Below, piece after piece: positions 46,919 to 54,977 of a DNA stretch of 64,000 bases. The position numbers were made by a program, and so were the translations under genes. Source of the DNA: Pseudanabaena sp. (GTDB taxonomy: Bacteria; Cyanobacteriota; Cyanobacteriia; Pseudanabaenales; Pseudanabaenaceae); contig QBMK01000008.1 in the NCBI GenBank assembly GCA_003249035.1, forward strand, positions 29,875 through 93,874, in the 5' to 3' direction. How positions within the stretch are numbered: position 1 is the stretch's first letter; the number at the start of each line of letters is the position of its first letter. The notes beneath the pieces were generated by a model. That model was not told the DNA's origin. It searched no databases and saw only the letters and a program-made list of their open reading frames with translations.

Positions 46919-48163
46919 TTACTCCGCAAGAAAGTTGAATTTGCCGCGCTCTCCATCTTGCATTTCAATCTGAGCTACATAAAAATTTTTCTGTATTACT
47001 TCACCATCACTTGTAAAAGAGATTTCTCCTAGAGGCGTATTGTATTTCCCTGCGAGTATTTGTTGATTGAGCGCAGTACGTAGCTCTGGCAAGGGCATTT
47101 GCCTGACTTTATGCGAACGCTCTAGAGTTTGTAATGCTTCCATAAAGACCTGTACAGCTGAGAATGCCTGAGCGCTAAATTGAGGCGGTTCTTTTAGATA
47201 TCGAGCGCGATACATGGTGCGAAAGGTACGATTAATTTCGCTATCATAATTTGGACTGTAGGCTTGGGCAATCAGAACGCCGTCACACAGTGCTTTACAC
47301 ACTGCAAAAATATTAGAGGTGTTTAATCCATTGCCACCCACAATGATTTTTTTGTAGCCTAGTTCACGAATTTGCCTGATCAAGTTGCCTCCGTCAGCAG
47401 CCAGTCCTGAAATAATTACTAGGTCTGGATTTAAATTGATCGCATTGGTAGCCTGAATTTGAAAATCAGTATCGGTAGTTTGAAATCTCTGAGTAGTTAT
47501 TAAGTTTAGTCGTTCGTTTTTAACTGCTTGTTGAAATATTTCAGTTTCAGATTTAGTAAATGCATCGTTTTGAGCATAGAAAATCGCTACTTTCTGTAAA
47601 TTGGGATTGAGCCTTAATGCAGCTTTTATTGCTGTGGGAGCTACTTGAGAAATGGGAGCTGAGACACGAGAGATATACTTACCAATTTCTGGAATACCTT
47701 TAGCCGTATTTGAAGGGCCAATAACTGGTACTTGAGCGCGATCGGCGACTGGGTCAGCACTAAAGGCTTGTTGAGAAGATGAAGGGCCGATAATGCCTAC
47801 GACTCGATCTGTAGCGATTAAAGTCTGAAAAGCATTGATAGCTCCAGCTTCATCCCCACCTGTATCTTGGAAGATCAGCTTAATTGGCAGATTATTAAAG
47901 CTGTGATTAGCTTGGAAATACTCTTCCGCAATTTTTGCACCAGAAACTGATTCTTGTCCGAGTAAGGCTATATTACTTGTCTGTGCAAGAGCCACCCCAA
48001 TCCGAATGTTATCCACAGAATTACTTGTGGAAGAAACATTCTGGTTGCAGGCAGTGATAAATATGAATACAAAAAATATACTCAGATAAACTGTTAACTT
48101 TGCAAATTTGCGAGTTTTTTTTAGCTTATCAAGACTACTGGTTTGCCATTTATGCTGGAACAT
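46919..48163 (-). CDS. ABC transporter substrate-binding lipoprotein (branched-chain amino acid type)
   Basis: A 414-residue type I periplasmic binding protein. Residues 22-39 form a lipoprotein signal with lipobox FITAC (Cys39). The fold follows LivK/UrtA: IRIGVALAQTSNIALLGQ, GPSSSQQAFSADPVADRAQV, FYAQNDAFTKSETEIFQQ and GLAADGGNLIRQIRELG. No permease or ATPase gene is adjacent, so it is an orphan binding protein or a sensor. The ligand is unknown: amino acid, urea and short amide are all possible. Confidence 0.88.
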   Translation of the reverse strand: MFQHKWQTSSLDKLKKTRKFAKLTVYLSIFFVFIFITACNQNVSSTSNSVDNIRIGVALAQTSNIALLGQESVSGAKIAEEYFQANHSFNNLPIKLIFQDTGGDEAGAINAFQTLIATDRVVGIIGPSSSQQAFSADPVADRAQVPVIGPSNTAKGIPEIGKYISRVSAPISQVAPTAIKAALRLNPNLQKVAIFYAQNDAFTKSETEIFQQAVKNERLNLITTQRFQTTDTDFQIQATNAINLNPDLVIISGLAADGGNLIRQIRELGYKKIIVGGNGLNTSNIFAVCKALCDGVLIAQAYSPNYDSEINRTFRTMYRARYLKEPPQFSAQAFSAVQVFMEALQTLERSHKVRQMPLPELRTALNQQILAGKYNTPLGEISFTSDGEVIQKNFYVAQIEMQDGERGKFNFLAE

Positions 48164-48231
48164 CTTGCTTGGTTTTTACTTGATTCCTCTAACAAGTTAT
48201 CTAAACATAATTAGCTTCGCAATTTATCAGG

Positions 48232-48347
48232 TATAGCAATGCAAGTTTTGCTTAGGACATAAAACCCAAATAAATGAAGGCGGCGCGAAGCACCGCCTTC
48301 ATTTATTTGGGTTTTGATTTGTCCTAGCTATCTCTTTCATTGCTATA
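48232..48347. mobile_element. 116-bp palindromic element, copy 1 (TATAGCAATG ends)
   Basis: Terminal inverted repeats TATAGCAATG and CATTGCTATA enclose CAAGTTTTGCTTAGGACAT on the left, its rough counterpart on the right, and a long hairpin (48261-48283 with 48293-48315) whose arms start AAAACCCAAA. It is the same length as the copy at 52749 (116 bp), but the inner 12-15 bp of each hairpin arm differ between copies. No coding capacity; MITE-like. Confidence 0.75.
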
Positions 48348-48403
48348 GATAATGGAGAGCTCTAAGCCTATCAGTTAAAAAATCGTTACATACTTTCGTG
48401 AAG

Positions 48404-48508
48404 TCCAAACGTCCTGAAGTTCCTAAAATGGCTCAAGAGATTCTTAGTTTTCAACAGACTGAAATTACTCAAATGCAAAAACGACAAAAAAGTTGCATTG
48501 GGCAATAA
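48404..48508 (+). pseudogene. Relic of a DUF305 protein C terminus
   Basis: A frame of 34 codons reads SKRPEVPKMAQEILSFQQTE followed by ITQMQKR and a TAA stop. This is the conserved C-terminal helix of DUF305/ferritin-like small proteins (R-P-E-V-x-x-x-A-x-x-I then E-I-x-x-M). No start codon or N-terminal His/Met motif precedes it. The truncation point is near the palindromic element that ends at 48347. Confidence 0.5.
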
Positions 48509-48599
48509 GCTTTCGCTGTTTTAATTTTTGTGGCGATCGCATTTGACATAAATCTCAATTTGCGCGAATATAGACAAGCTAATAAATTAGCGACTTTTT

Positions 48600-48672
48600 G
48601 GGGCTATAGCGCAGTTGGTAGCGCATCTCAATGGCATTGAGAGGGTCAGCGGTTCGAATCCGCTTAGCTCCA
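48600..48672 (+). tRNA. tRNA-Ala (anticodon GGC)
   Basis: A 73-nt cloverleaf. The acceptor GGGGCTA/TAGCTCC has the G3:U70 pair. The D arm is GCGC/GCGC, the anticodon stem TCTCA/TGAGA with loop ATGGCAT, and the T arm AGCGG/CCGCT with TTCGAAT. A73 is present and CCA is not encoded. It reads GCC/GCU alanine codons. Confidence 0.95.
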
Positions 48673-48728
48673 TACTAAAATAGGGAAAGTGCAAAAGCAT
48701 TTTTCCTATTTTCTTGCAAAAAGAAATT

Positions 48729-50111
48729 ATGTATCAACTCATATCTAGTGCCATAGCAGCGATCGCATTTTGGGTTGCTGTTAATCCACCTCAACCAGTT
48801 AAAGCCCAGACTCCGCAGATTCGTGCTTATCAGACCAAAGCCACGGCAAGTGCCAGAAATGCTCAAATACTAGACCAACAGCAAAAAGCGCATCCAAGTA
48901 GATTTGATCTCAAGAAATATCCTGTCACCGACAGTAACGCTGGACATTGGCAAGAATCACTATGGGCGATCGGCGTTTTAGCGATCAAAGAACCCTACGC
49001 AGTCCAAGCCCTAGAAAATATTTTGCAGATGACAACGGAAGCGAATTTAACCGATCCGCAAAAGGGAATTATTGATACGGCAATGCAGGTAGGCGTTGAG
49101 CTATATACACTCAAGCCTGCGATTTATGGCAAACTGCAACCGTATTTTATACGCACAATTATTTCTAGCGATGATTCTCAATGGATAGCGCTATCTCTAT
49201 CAGCGATTGCTAAATCCTCAAATACAGATGACTCTAATCAACTCGCCAAACTAAAGCTGAAGGTGCAACAGCGCTTTCCTAAATGGCAACAAGATCTCCA
49301 TTTGCGAGCAACGCTGCAAAATTTTCCTAGCGATCGCCAAACGATAGAGACATCAACACCAATTCCCAATCTTGAGGATTTATTGAAATGGAACGTTGCT
49401 CCTCAACAGGCGCATATGTATGTCTTCTGCCGTCCTAATCGCGATATTTTATGTTTGTCGGTAATTAAAGATCGCAACGGTAAATTTTTAAAGCAAGGTA
49501 ATCAACTTTGGTCAGCGCAATTATTACTTCAGTCTTTACGAAATCTCGACTGGTACTTTACAAATGGGCGCACACCCCAAGGTCTATATCGCATGGAAGG
49601 AGTCTCACTTCAACCGGATGATGAGTACTTTCATGCCTATGGACAATTTTCGCTAGTGAACTTATTTGTGCCGTTTGAGGATGGCGTTAATGCTTTTTTG
49701 CCAAATCAAAAAGGTAAATTTACGGGCAATCTCCAATCCTATCAAGCGCTTTTTCCTCCATCATGGCGAACTTATACGCCGATCCAACAAACTTTTTGGG
49801 CTGGTAATGTAGGGCGATCGCTATTTCGGATTCATGGAAGTGGTGCAGCGATCGATTTTTTTCGCACCAAATCCGCAGTGGTAAACACCAAAAACTTTGA
49901 ATGGAACGCCACACTTGGCTGTTTATCGGCGCTAGAAATCTACGACAATCGCGGTAGTTTGATCAAAGCTGATATGCCAAAAATTCTCAATGCTTTAAAT
50001 TCTGTGGGCAAAGGGAAAATCGATGGCTATTTAATCGTTGTGGATATACCAAGTCCATCGGCTGAGGCTGAGCCTGTTACAATTGCCGAAATTGCTAAAT
50101 ATCTCAACTAA
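48729..50111 (+). CDS. Secreted L,D-transpeptidase-like protein (uncertain)
   Basis: About 460 residues from the ATG at 48729; the TTG at 48714 is less likely. An N-terminal signal peptide ends near residue 27 (PVKAQ). The C-terminal half (about 225-430) has the order expected of a YkuD-type domain: TPQGLYRMEG, SLFRIHGSGAAID (His) and NATLGCLSALEIYD (Cys), comparable to the H-x(n)-S-x-G-C pattern but with Leu where Ser/His-Arg is usual. The N-terminal half is helical and unrecognised. The TAA stop is the first three bases of the element at 50109. Peptidoglycan remodelling is inferred. Confidence 0.55.
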   Translation: MYQLISSAIAAIAFWVAVNPPQPVKAQTPQIRAYQTKATASARNAQILDQQQKAHPSRFDLKKYPVTDSNAGHWQESLWAIGVLAIKEPYAVQALENILQMTTEANLTDPQKGIIDTAMQVGVELYTLKPAIYGKLQPYFIRTIISSDDSQWIALSLSAIAKSSNTDDSNQLAKLKLKVQQRFPKWQQDLHLRATLQNFPSDRQTIETSTPIPNLEDLLKWNVAPQQAHMYVFCRPNRDILCLSVIKDRNGKFLKQGNQLWSAQLLLQSLRNLDWYFTNGRTPQGLYRMEGVSLQPDDEYFHAYGQFSLVNLFVPFEDGVNAFLPNQKGKFTGNLQSYQALFPPSWRTYTPIQQTFWAGNVGRSLFRIHGSGAAIDFFRTKSAVVNTKNFEWNATLGCLSALEIYDNRGSLIKADMPKILNALNSVGKGKIDGYLIVVDIPSPSAEAEPVTIAEIAKYLN

Positions 50112-50215
50112 TACCAAAACACAAAATGGCTACGCCATTTTGTGTTTTTAAAACCTTTACTGGGCTTGATTTTTAATTCACAAAAGTGTTGTCACACTTT
50201 TGTGAATTGGTATTA
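50109..50215 (-). mobile_element. 107-bp MITE-like element, copy B
   Basis: Ends TAATACCAA (50109) and TTGGTATTA (50207-50215) form perfect inverted repeats. It is the inverse orientation of copy A (20478) and contains the same two palindromes and the CCCAGTAAAGG linker (on the minus strand). Its first three bases are the stop codon of the preceding gene. Confidence 0.82.
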
Positions 50216-50240
50216 AGATGAGTGATCTGCACCGCTCATC

Positions 50241-51224
50241 CTAAACACTACCTGCACGAAATACACGACCGATCACTTCTTCGATCGCAGGTTCATTTAC
50301 CGAAAGATCTAGAATTTCTAATTCGGCAAGAATTTGGGAAACCACCTTAGTCAATTTTTCTCGCGGCACTAAAAAACAAACTGCTTGACCATCAATATTT
50401 AAGATTTGACCATATTTCTGTAAACTTTCGGGATCGGTAATCGGTTGAGCTAGCTCCACACGCACTTCCCGATAAGGCGCAAAATTATTATGCAGTCCTT
50501 CGAGACTGCCATCATAGATTAGCCCTCCTTCATGGATCAGCAATACCCGCTTACATAAAGCCGTAATGTCTGCCATATAGTGACTCGTTAACAAAATTGT
50601 CGCTTGGTAGCGCTGATTATATTCCCGCAAAAATTCCCGTACGCTTGCCTGCGCATTTACATCTAAGCCCAAGGTTGGCTCATCTAAAAATAGAACTTGG
50701 GGCTGGTGCAACAAAGCCGCTAATAATTCTGCTTTCATGCGTTCACCGAGAGAGAGCTTTCGCAATGGCTGTGAAAGCTTACCTTCAAGAGAAAGCATCT
50801 CTGTGAGCTCACCTAGTCGATGTTTAAAAATTTTGTCAGGAATGTCATACACCGCCGCATTCATCCTTAAAGAATCTAGGGCAGGAAGATCCCAAATTAA
50901 CTGCTGCTTCTGCCCCATGACTAAGGTAATTTTTTGTAAAAAGCCTGTCTCTCGCCGAAAGGGTATATGCTCTGCTACTTGGACATGCCCCGATGAAGGA
51001 TGAATTAAGCCTGTCAGCATTTTTAGGGTTGTGGTCTTACCTGCGCCATTTGGTCCCAAAAAGCCAACCATTTCCCCCGATGCGATCTCGAAAGATATAT
51101 CTTTAACCGCCGCGATCGACCGATATTGACGATGCCAGAAATGTCTAATAGTGCCAAATAGTCCCGAATCTTTGACAGCAATATTATAAATTTTGCCCAA
51201 ACCTTCAACCGTAACCATTGCCAT
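50241..51224 (-). CDS. ABC-2 type transporter ATP-binding protein
   Basis: A 327-residue ATPase subunit of the NatA/ABC-2 exporter type. Walker A is GPNGAGKTT (57-65), the signature is LSLGERMKAELLAALLHQP, Walker B is VLFLDEPTLGLD and the switch His lies in LLTSHYMADI. A C-terminal extension (about 245-327) is typical of drug or polysaccharide exporters. The permease genes are not in the immediate neighbourhood on this strand, so the partner is elsewhere. Cargo unknown. Confidence 0.92.
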   Translation of the reverse strand: MAMVTVEGLGKIYNIAVKDSGLFGTIRHFWHRQYRSIAAVKDISFEIASGEMVGFLGPNGAGKTTTLKMLTGLIHPSSGHVQVAEHIPFRRETGFLQKITLVMGQKQQLIWDLPALDSLRMNAAVYDIPDKIFKHRLGELTEMLSLEGKLSQPLRKLSLGERMKAELLAALLHQPQVLFLDEPTLGLDVNAQASVREFLREYNQRYQATILLTSHYMADITALCKRVLLIHEGGLIYDGSLEGLHNNFAPYREVRVELAQPITDPESLQKYGQILNIDGQAVCFLVPREKLTKVVSQILAELEILDLSVNEPAIEEVIGRVFRAGSV

Positions 51225-51512
51225 AGCACTCTAACCAAGATGCATTCTGATATACTGTCAAGAATATCAATGTATTTCATTAATATTGTTTATTGGTTAA
51301 ATCGAGTTGAATTAATAACTCTTTAAACATCCAATCAAAAAAACGGTTAATGTTGATTAGGCAATATTCTTAGCCTTATCTTACTTTTAAGGTTTTAGAA
51401 ATTTTATGATTGCATTAGCAATTTATCGTTCTAAACTGTCTTAATCCTCAAGGGTATTGAGCTTTAATGACGATTTACGCTAACGCACAACTGGAAAACA
51501 AGGAAAGCAGTC

Positions 51513-51884
51513 ATGGTAAAAGTCCTCGTAGTGGACGATAGTCCGATGGTGTTGGAGATGGTCTCAGCACATTTAAAACAACACGGTATAGAAGTTACGG
51601 AAGCCAATAACGGTGCTGAGGCAGTTGAAAAGCTCAAAGCTTTTACTCCCGATCTCGTTGTTACGGATGTAGTCATGCCTCAAATGAATGGGTACGAATT
51701 ATGCCGTTGGATCAAAAGTAATGCCTCTACGAAGAATGTACCCGTAATTATGTGTACAACCAAAAGTGAGGAATTTGATAAGTACTGGGGCATGAAGCAG
51801 GGGGCAGATGCTTACTTAACTAAGCCCTATCATCCACCCGAATTAATCAAAACAATTAAGCAGCTACTTAACCAAATTAGGTAA
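51513..51884 (+). CDS. CheY-like single-domain response regulator
   Basis: A 123-residue REC domain. Acid pocket Asp8/Asp9 (VVDDSP), phospho-acceptor Asp52 (VVTDVVMPQMNG) and Lys in YLTKPYHPPEL are all present. An AAGGAAAGC ribosome site lies 6-8 nt before the ATG. It looks like the PilG/PatA-like regulators of cyanobacterial motility clusters, but no chemotaxis genes adjoin, so the partner is unknown. Confidence 0.93.
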   Translation: MVKVLVVDDSPMVLEMVSAHLKQHGIEVTEANNGAEAVEKLKAFTPDLVVTDVVMPQMNGYELCRWIKSNASTKNVPVIMCTTKSEEFDKYWGMKQGADAYLTKPYHPPELIKTIKQLLNQIR

Positions 51885-51960
51885 AAGAAAACAGGGGCGC
51901 GTTGCGCCCCTGTTTTCTTTTACCTAATAAAATAGGGGCGCATTGCGCCCCTATTTTATT
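51880..51960. terminator. Two back-to-back terminators
   Basis: Hairpin 1 (51880-51924) pairs GGTAAAAGAAAACAGGGGCGC with its complement and overlaps the response-regulator stop. Hairpin 2 (51926-51960) pairs AATAAAATAGGGGCG with CGCCCCTATTTTATT and faces the psiE gene. They share the GGGGCGC core and are probably duplicated or of one family. Together they separate two convergent genes. Confidence 0.8.
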
Positions 51961-51969
51961 GGGTAGGTT

Positions 51970-52542
51970 TTATTCTGCAGCTATTTTTTCCTTGCGTCGT
52001 GAGGAGGCTATTTGTTGAGGATCAACGCCTTCAAAAGTAGGTGGCAGCCAGACCCGAACCACTAATAGAAGAGCTAAAGCAATTAAAAAAGCACAGGTAG
52101 CCATAACTTGCTTCCATTCGACTTCTAGCAATCCTTTAACAATCACTTCTCGCAATACGGAAACGATAGTAACTTCTACCGAAACTCCTATCGACACTCG
52201 CTGCTCTTGAAGATAAATAATTAATAGCCGAAATAATTCCACTAAAATGAGGATAAATAAAATATCTGCTGTTATGTCATGAAAGCGCAGGGTAGTTAAT
52301 AAAGACTGAAAAATCTCTTTAAGTTGCAGCACCATGACGCAAAACAGCCCAATACAGAGAGAGATCGCAATAACGTCTTGAACAAACTCTAAAGTTTTGA
52401 CAATTCGAATACGCAAAACTTTGCCATACCATGGAGTGATTGTCTGATCTTTATCTGAATCAACTGAATGCTGCATATTTGATTCAACGCCATTCAAGGG
52501 AATGGTTATCTGCTCTTTATCTAAGTCAACTGAATGCTGCAT
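51970..52542 (-). CDS. PsiE family membrane protein
   Basis: A 190-residue protein with four transmembrane helices (about 60-80, 90-112, 130-150 and 155-172). The core matches the PsiE (phosphate-starvation-inducible) family: ILILVELFRLLIIYLQEQRV and REVIVKGLLEVEW. The first 44 residues are a duplicated 22-residue unit that begins MQHSVD both times; the second Met (codon 23, at 52476) has the same upstream bases and could be the real start. Function unknown in this family. Confidence 0.82.
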   Translation of the reverse strand: MQHSVDLDKEQITIPLNGVESNMQHSVDSDKDQTITPWYGKVLRIRIVKTLEFVQDVIAISLCIGLFCVMVLQLKEIFQSLLTTLRFHDITADILFILILVELFRLLIIYLQEQRVSIGVSVEVTIVSVLREVIVKGLLEVEWKQVMATCAFLIALALLLVVRVWLPPTFEGVDPQQIASSRRKEKIAAE

Positions 52543-52651
52543 ATTTGATTCCCTGTATTAAGAAACTTTGGGACAAATTAGCATAGTTTATACTTATAGA
52601 ACAATCATTTTCTTATCATATATTCATATGTAAAAAGGCTGATTCACTTAT

Positions 52652-52707
52652 GAGACTAGATTGATTGAGAAACTGTGTTCTAAGTGGCACTCTCTCAATC
52701 AATCTAG
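52652..52707. repeat. Hairpin in intergenic region
   Basis: CTAGATTGATTGAGA and TCTCAATCAATCTAG pair across a 20-26 nt loop. It lies between the divergent psiE and DUF72 genes, upstream of a 116-bp element. The remaining sequence of this gap shows nothing else. Confidence 0.5.
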
Positions 52708-52748
52708 AATTAATGTCGTTGTTCCAGTCTGAGAGCAGAATTAGCTCA

Positions 52749-52864
52749 TATAGCCATGTAAGTTTTGCTTATGACATAAAACCCAAAAGATGAGTTGCGG
52801 CGCTTCTCGCCGCAACTCATCTTTTGGGTTTTGATTTGTCCTAGCCATCTCTTGCATTGCTATA
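52749..52864. mobile_element. 116-bp palindromic element, copy 2
   Basis: TATAGCCATG and CATTGCTATA ends enclose a hairpin (52778-52802 with 52808-52832) with arms AAAACCCAAAAGATGAGTTG. Length and outer sequence equal copy 1 at 48232; the inner arm instead resembles the truncated copy at 979. It ends 31 nt before the DUF72 start. Confidence 0.75.
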
Positions 52865-52895
52865 GCAGGTATTTGATTCTCTCGGTTTAAAAAAT

Positions 52896-53780
52896 ATGGA
52901 CTTTAAATTTTATTTAGGCTGTGCGGTTTGGGCTTATAAAGGTTGGGTTGGTGATTTTTATCCTAGGGGTAGTCGCTCAACGGAGTTTTTACAGCTCTAT
53001 AGCGATCGCCTAGCGGCGGTAGAGGTAAATTCAACTTTTTATGTGCTGCCCGATCGCCAGACTGTTGAGCGCTGGGCAAAGGATACTCCCGCAAATTTTA
53101 AGTTTTGTCCAAAGTTCCCAAAACAGTTAACCCATAATGGTTTGCTCCTGCCTTATCTGGATCAGGCGTTACATTTTTTAGGTTTAATGTCTGGATTTGG
53201 CGATCGCTTAGGGGTTGTATTTGTTCAACTGCCGCCGAGCTATAGCCCCGCTAATTTTGTTGATTTAGAAAGTTTTCTCAGCGCTTTACCGACAAAAAAC
53301 TATCAAATTGCTCTGGAAGTACGTCATGGTGATTGGTTTAGAGCGCCTCACAGAGATCGCCTCAATACACTATTAAAAAATCTTGGTATTGGACGAGTGT
53401 TACTCGATTCTCGACCAATATACGATCTGCCCTTAGGTGATGAAATTGATCCCGCATTGTCGCTACCTGTGCAGCAGGAACGTCGCAAGCCAAATTTACC
53501 TTTGCAACCTATGGTGACAGCCCCCTTTAGCATTGTGCGTTTTATTAGCCATCCCGATCGCGATCTAAATATTCGCTTTTGGCAAGAATGGGTGATTTAT
53601 TTGCAAGACTGGTTAGTGAATGGAACCCAAGTTTACTTTTTTGTACATTGTCCTATTGAAGAGCGATCGCCACACAATGCTAAATATTTTCAGGAAATGT
53701 TAGAAAAAGCAAATGTTCCAGTGCCAGCATTGCCTTGGAATGATCTAACTCCGCCACCGCAACAATTAACACTATTTTGA
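52896..53780 (+). CDS. DUF72 family protein
   Basis: A 294-residue TIM-barrel protein of the DUF72/YecE family. The N-terminal YLGCAVWAYKGWVGDFYP and EVNSTFYVLPDRQTVERWA, and the central LGVVFVQLPPSYSP and IALEVRHGDWF, are family hallmarks. The function is unestablished; a nuclease or sugar-isomerase-like fold has been proposed. The stop is followed one base later by the start of the DoxX-like gene. Confidence 0.9.
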   Translation: MDFKFYLGCAVWAYKGWVGDFYPRGSRSTEFLQLYSDRLAAVEVNSTFYVLPDRQTVERWAKDTPANFKFCPKFPKQLTHNGLLLPYLDQALHFLGLMSGFGDRLGVVFVQLPPSYSPANFVDLESFLSALPTKNYQIALEVRHGDWFRAPHRDRLNTLLKNLGIGRVLLDSRPIYDLPLGDEIDPALSLPVQQERRKPNLPLQPMVTAPFSIVRFISHPDRDLNIRFWQEWVIYLQDWLVNGTQVYFFVHCPIEERSPHNAKYFQEMLEKANVPVPALPWNDLTPPPQQLTLF

Positions 53781-53781
53781 T

Positions 53782-54156
53782 ATGCTCACAATTAAATCAG
53801 TTTTACGGGTCTTGCTTGCGATATTCATGATCACCGCAGGGACACTTCACTGGGTAACGCCCGATCCCTTTGTGAAGATCGTTCCTTCTTTTTTACCTTA
53901 TCCTTTAGCTTTGGTTTACATTAGTGGCGTATTTGAAATTTTAGGTGGAGTTGGCTTGTTAGTTCCCCCAGTCAGTCAAGCAGCAGCATGGGGATTGATC
54001 GCCCTATTCATTGCTGTATTTCCTGCCAATATCAACATGGCAGTTAATCGTATTCAAATGGATGGAATTCCCGACTCAGACTTATTACGATGGGGGCGGT
54101 TGCCACTGCAAGCAGTACTCATCGCATGGGCTTGGTGGTACACCAAGAAGATTTGA
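53782..54156 (+). CDS. DoxX-like membrane protein
   Basis: A 124-residue protein with four transmembrane helices (about 5-25, 43-65, 70-90 and 105-122). The motif AGTLHWVTPDPFVKIVPSFL and SGVFEILGGVGLLVP match the DoxX/DoxD-related family. It overlaps the operon end of DUF72 and is probably cotranscribed with it. Function unknown. Confidence 0.82.
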   Translation: MLTIKSVLRVLLAIFMITAGTLHWVTPDPFVKIVPSFLPYPLALVYISGVFEILGGVGLLVPPVSQAAAWGLIALFIAVFPANINMAVNRIQMDGIPDSDLLRWGRLPLQAVLIAWAWWYTKKI

Positions 54157-54191
54157 GAAGCGATACTTTGTATCGCTTCTCAAATCTTTTT
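54150..54191 (+). terminator. Terminator of the DUF72-DoxX operon
   Basis: GATTTGAGAAGCGATA and TATCGCTTCTCAAATC pair around CTTTG, and are followed by TTTTTG. The stop codon lies in the left arm. Confidence 0.88.
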
Positions 54192-54380
54192 GTCTCGTAC
54201 TTAGTGCTTAGCAATAAAAGCGATCAATGATTGGCGATTGCTTAATAATTAGCCCTGTTGGGAAATCAAAAAGTCTTGTAACCTAGTCTGGGCAAAAGTT
54301 TCAAGGACATTTAATCAAAAGGCTTGAAAGCTATTTTCTGTGCGGGTTTCAGCGATTCTAGTCGTTATTATCCAACAGTG

Positions 54381-54503
54381 CTATTATTTGACTTTGCGAT
54401 CGCAAATAACTTATCAGAACTCATCAACGAAGCCAACCATTTTTGCTTGTCTAGTCTCGGCTAGAAATAGACAATCTCATCGGGCGTATCAGCTTGGCAG
54501 AAC
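54381..54503. repeat. 123-bp dispersed repeat, copy adjoining attC1
   Basis: It aligns without gaps to 55555-55677; about 27 of 123 positions differ by eye and the first 70 bases are best conserved. Both copies end exactly at the AAC of an attC-like site. One frame in both encodes a similar tail (FAIANNLSEL, then NHFCL and a stop). It could be a decayed coding fragment or a conserved cassette boundary. Confidence 0.6.
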
Positions 54504-54581
54504 GGTGAAGTTGAGCCGCAGTCAAACTTGGATTTTCACAGATCGCACTTTTGAAATGTCGGCTCCAACGCAGTGTTAGAG
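54497..54581 (-). other. attC-like recombination site 1
   Basis: An 85-bp site. Low end GCAGAAC, 7-nt spacer, arm TTGAGCCG, loop region, arm CGGCTCCAA (one extra C), 6-nt spacer CGCAGT, core GTTAGAG. The same layout and spacer lengths occur at 55671 and 56100. It lies 27 nt after the stop of the minus-strand retropepsin gene, as a cassette attC should. The outer cores deviate from RYYYAAC/GTTRRRY, so it may be the weakest of the three. Confidence 0.6.
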
Positions 54582-54608
54582 GGCTTTCACCGATAACTTT
54601 TTACTGAG

Positions 54609-54977
54609 TCATAGCGCTTCAACCCTCACGATACCTCCTTCAACTGCATCTATTCGCAATCCATACTTGTAGAGTAGTGACATTCCAATCAAAGGATCGG
54701 TCTCTGACTCAGCAACATCAATTTCCCGAAACTGTCCATCCCAAATAATTGTTACTGAATACAGATCAAACAGAGTCTCGCTACCGTCACCCAAAGTAAC
54801 AATATCGGAAGCGTTCCACGGTAAATCAAGAGCAGTAATGATTGAGGATGGCAATGTCAGAAATCCGTTGAACCCTGTATCAATGACTGCGTCGATAACT
54901 TGCCTTTGCTCGTTCGATTTACCAACAACCAATGGAAGTGTTGCCTCACAATGTCGATTCACAACTCCCTGCATCAT
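54609..54977 (-). CDS. Retropepsin-like aspartic protease (clan AA)
   Basis: A 122-residue protein with one aspartic-protease half: AVIDTGFNGFLTLP (catalytic Asp33-Thr-Gly) and the C-terminal DPLIGMSLLYKYGLRID. The fold would work as a dimer like retroviral proteases. It has no signal peptide. It starts by an ATGA overlap with the upstream small gene, so the two are translated together. Such single-domain retropepsins are common in cyanobacteria next to small partner genes; their targets are unknown. A cassette gene by position. Confidence 0.85.
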   Translation of the reverse strand: MMQGVVNRHCEATLPLVVGKSNEQRQVIDAVIDTGFNGFLTLPSSIITALDLPWNASDIVTLGDGSETLFDLYSVTIIWDGQFREIDVAESETDPLIGMSLLYKYGLRIDAVEGGIVRVEAL

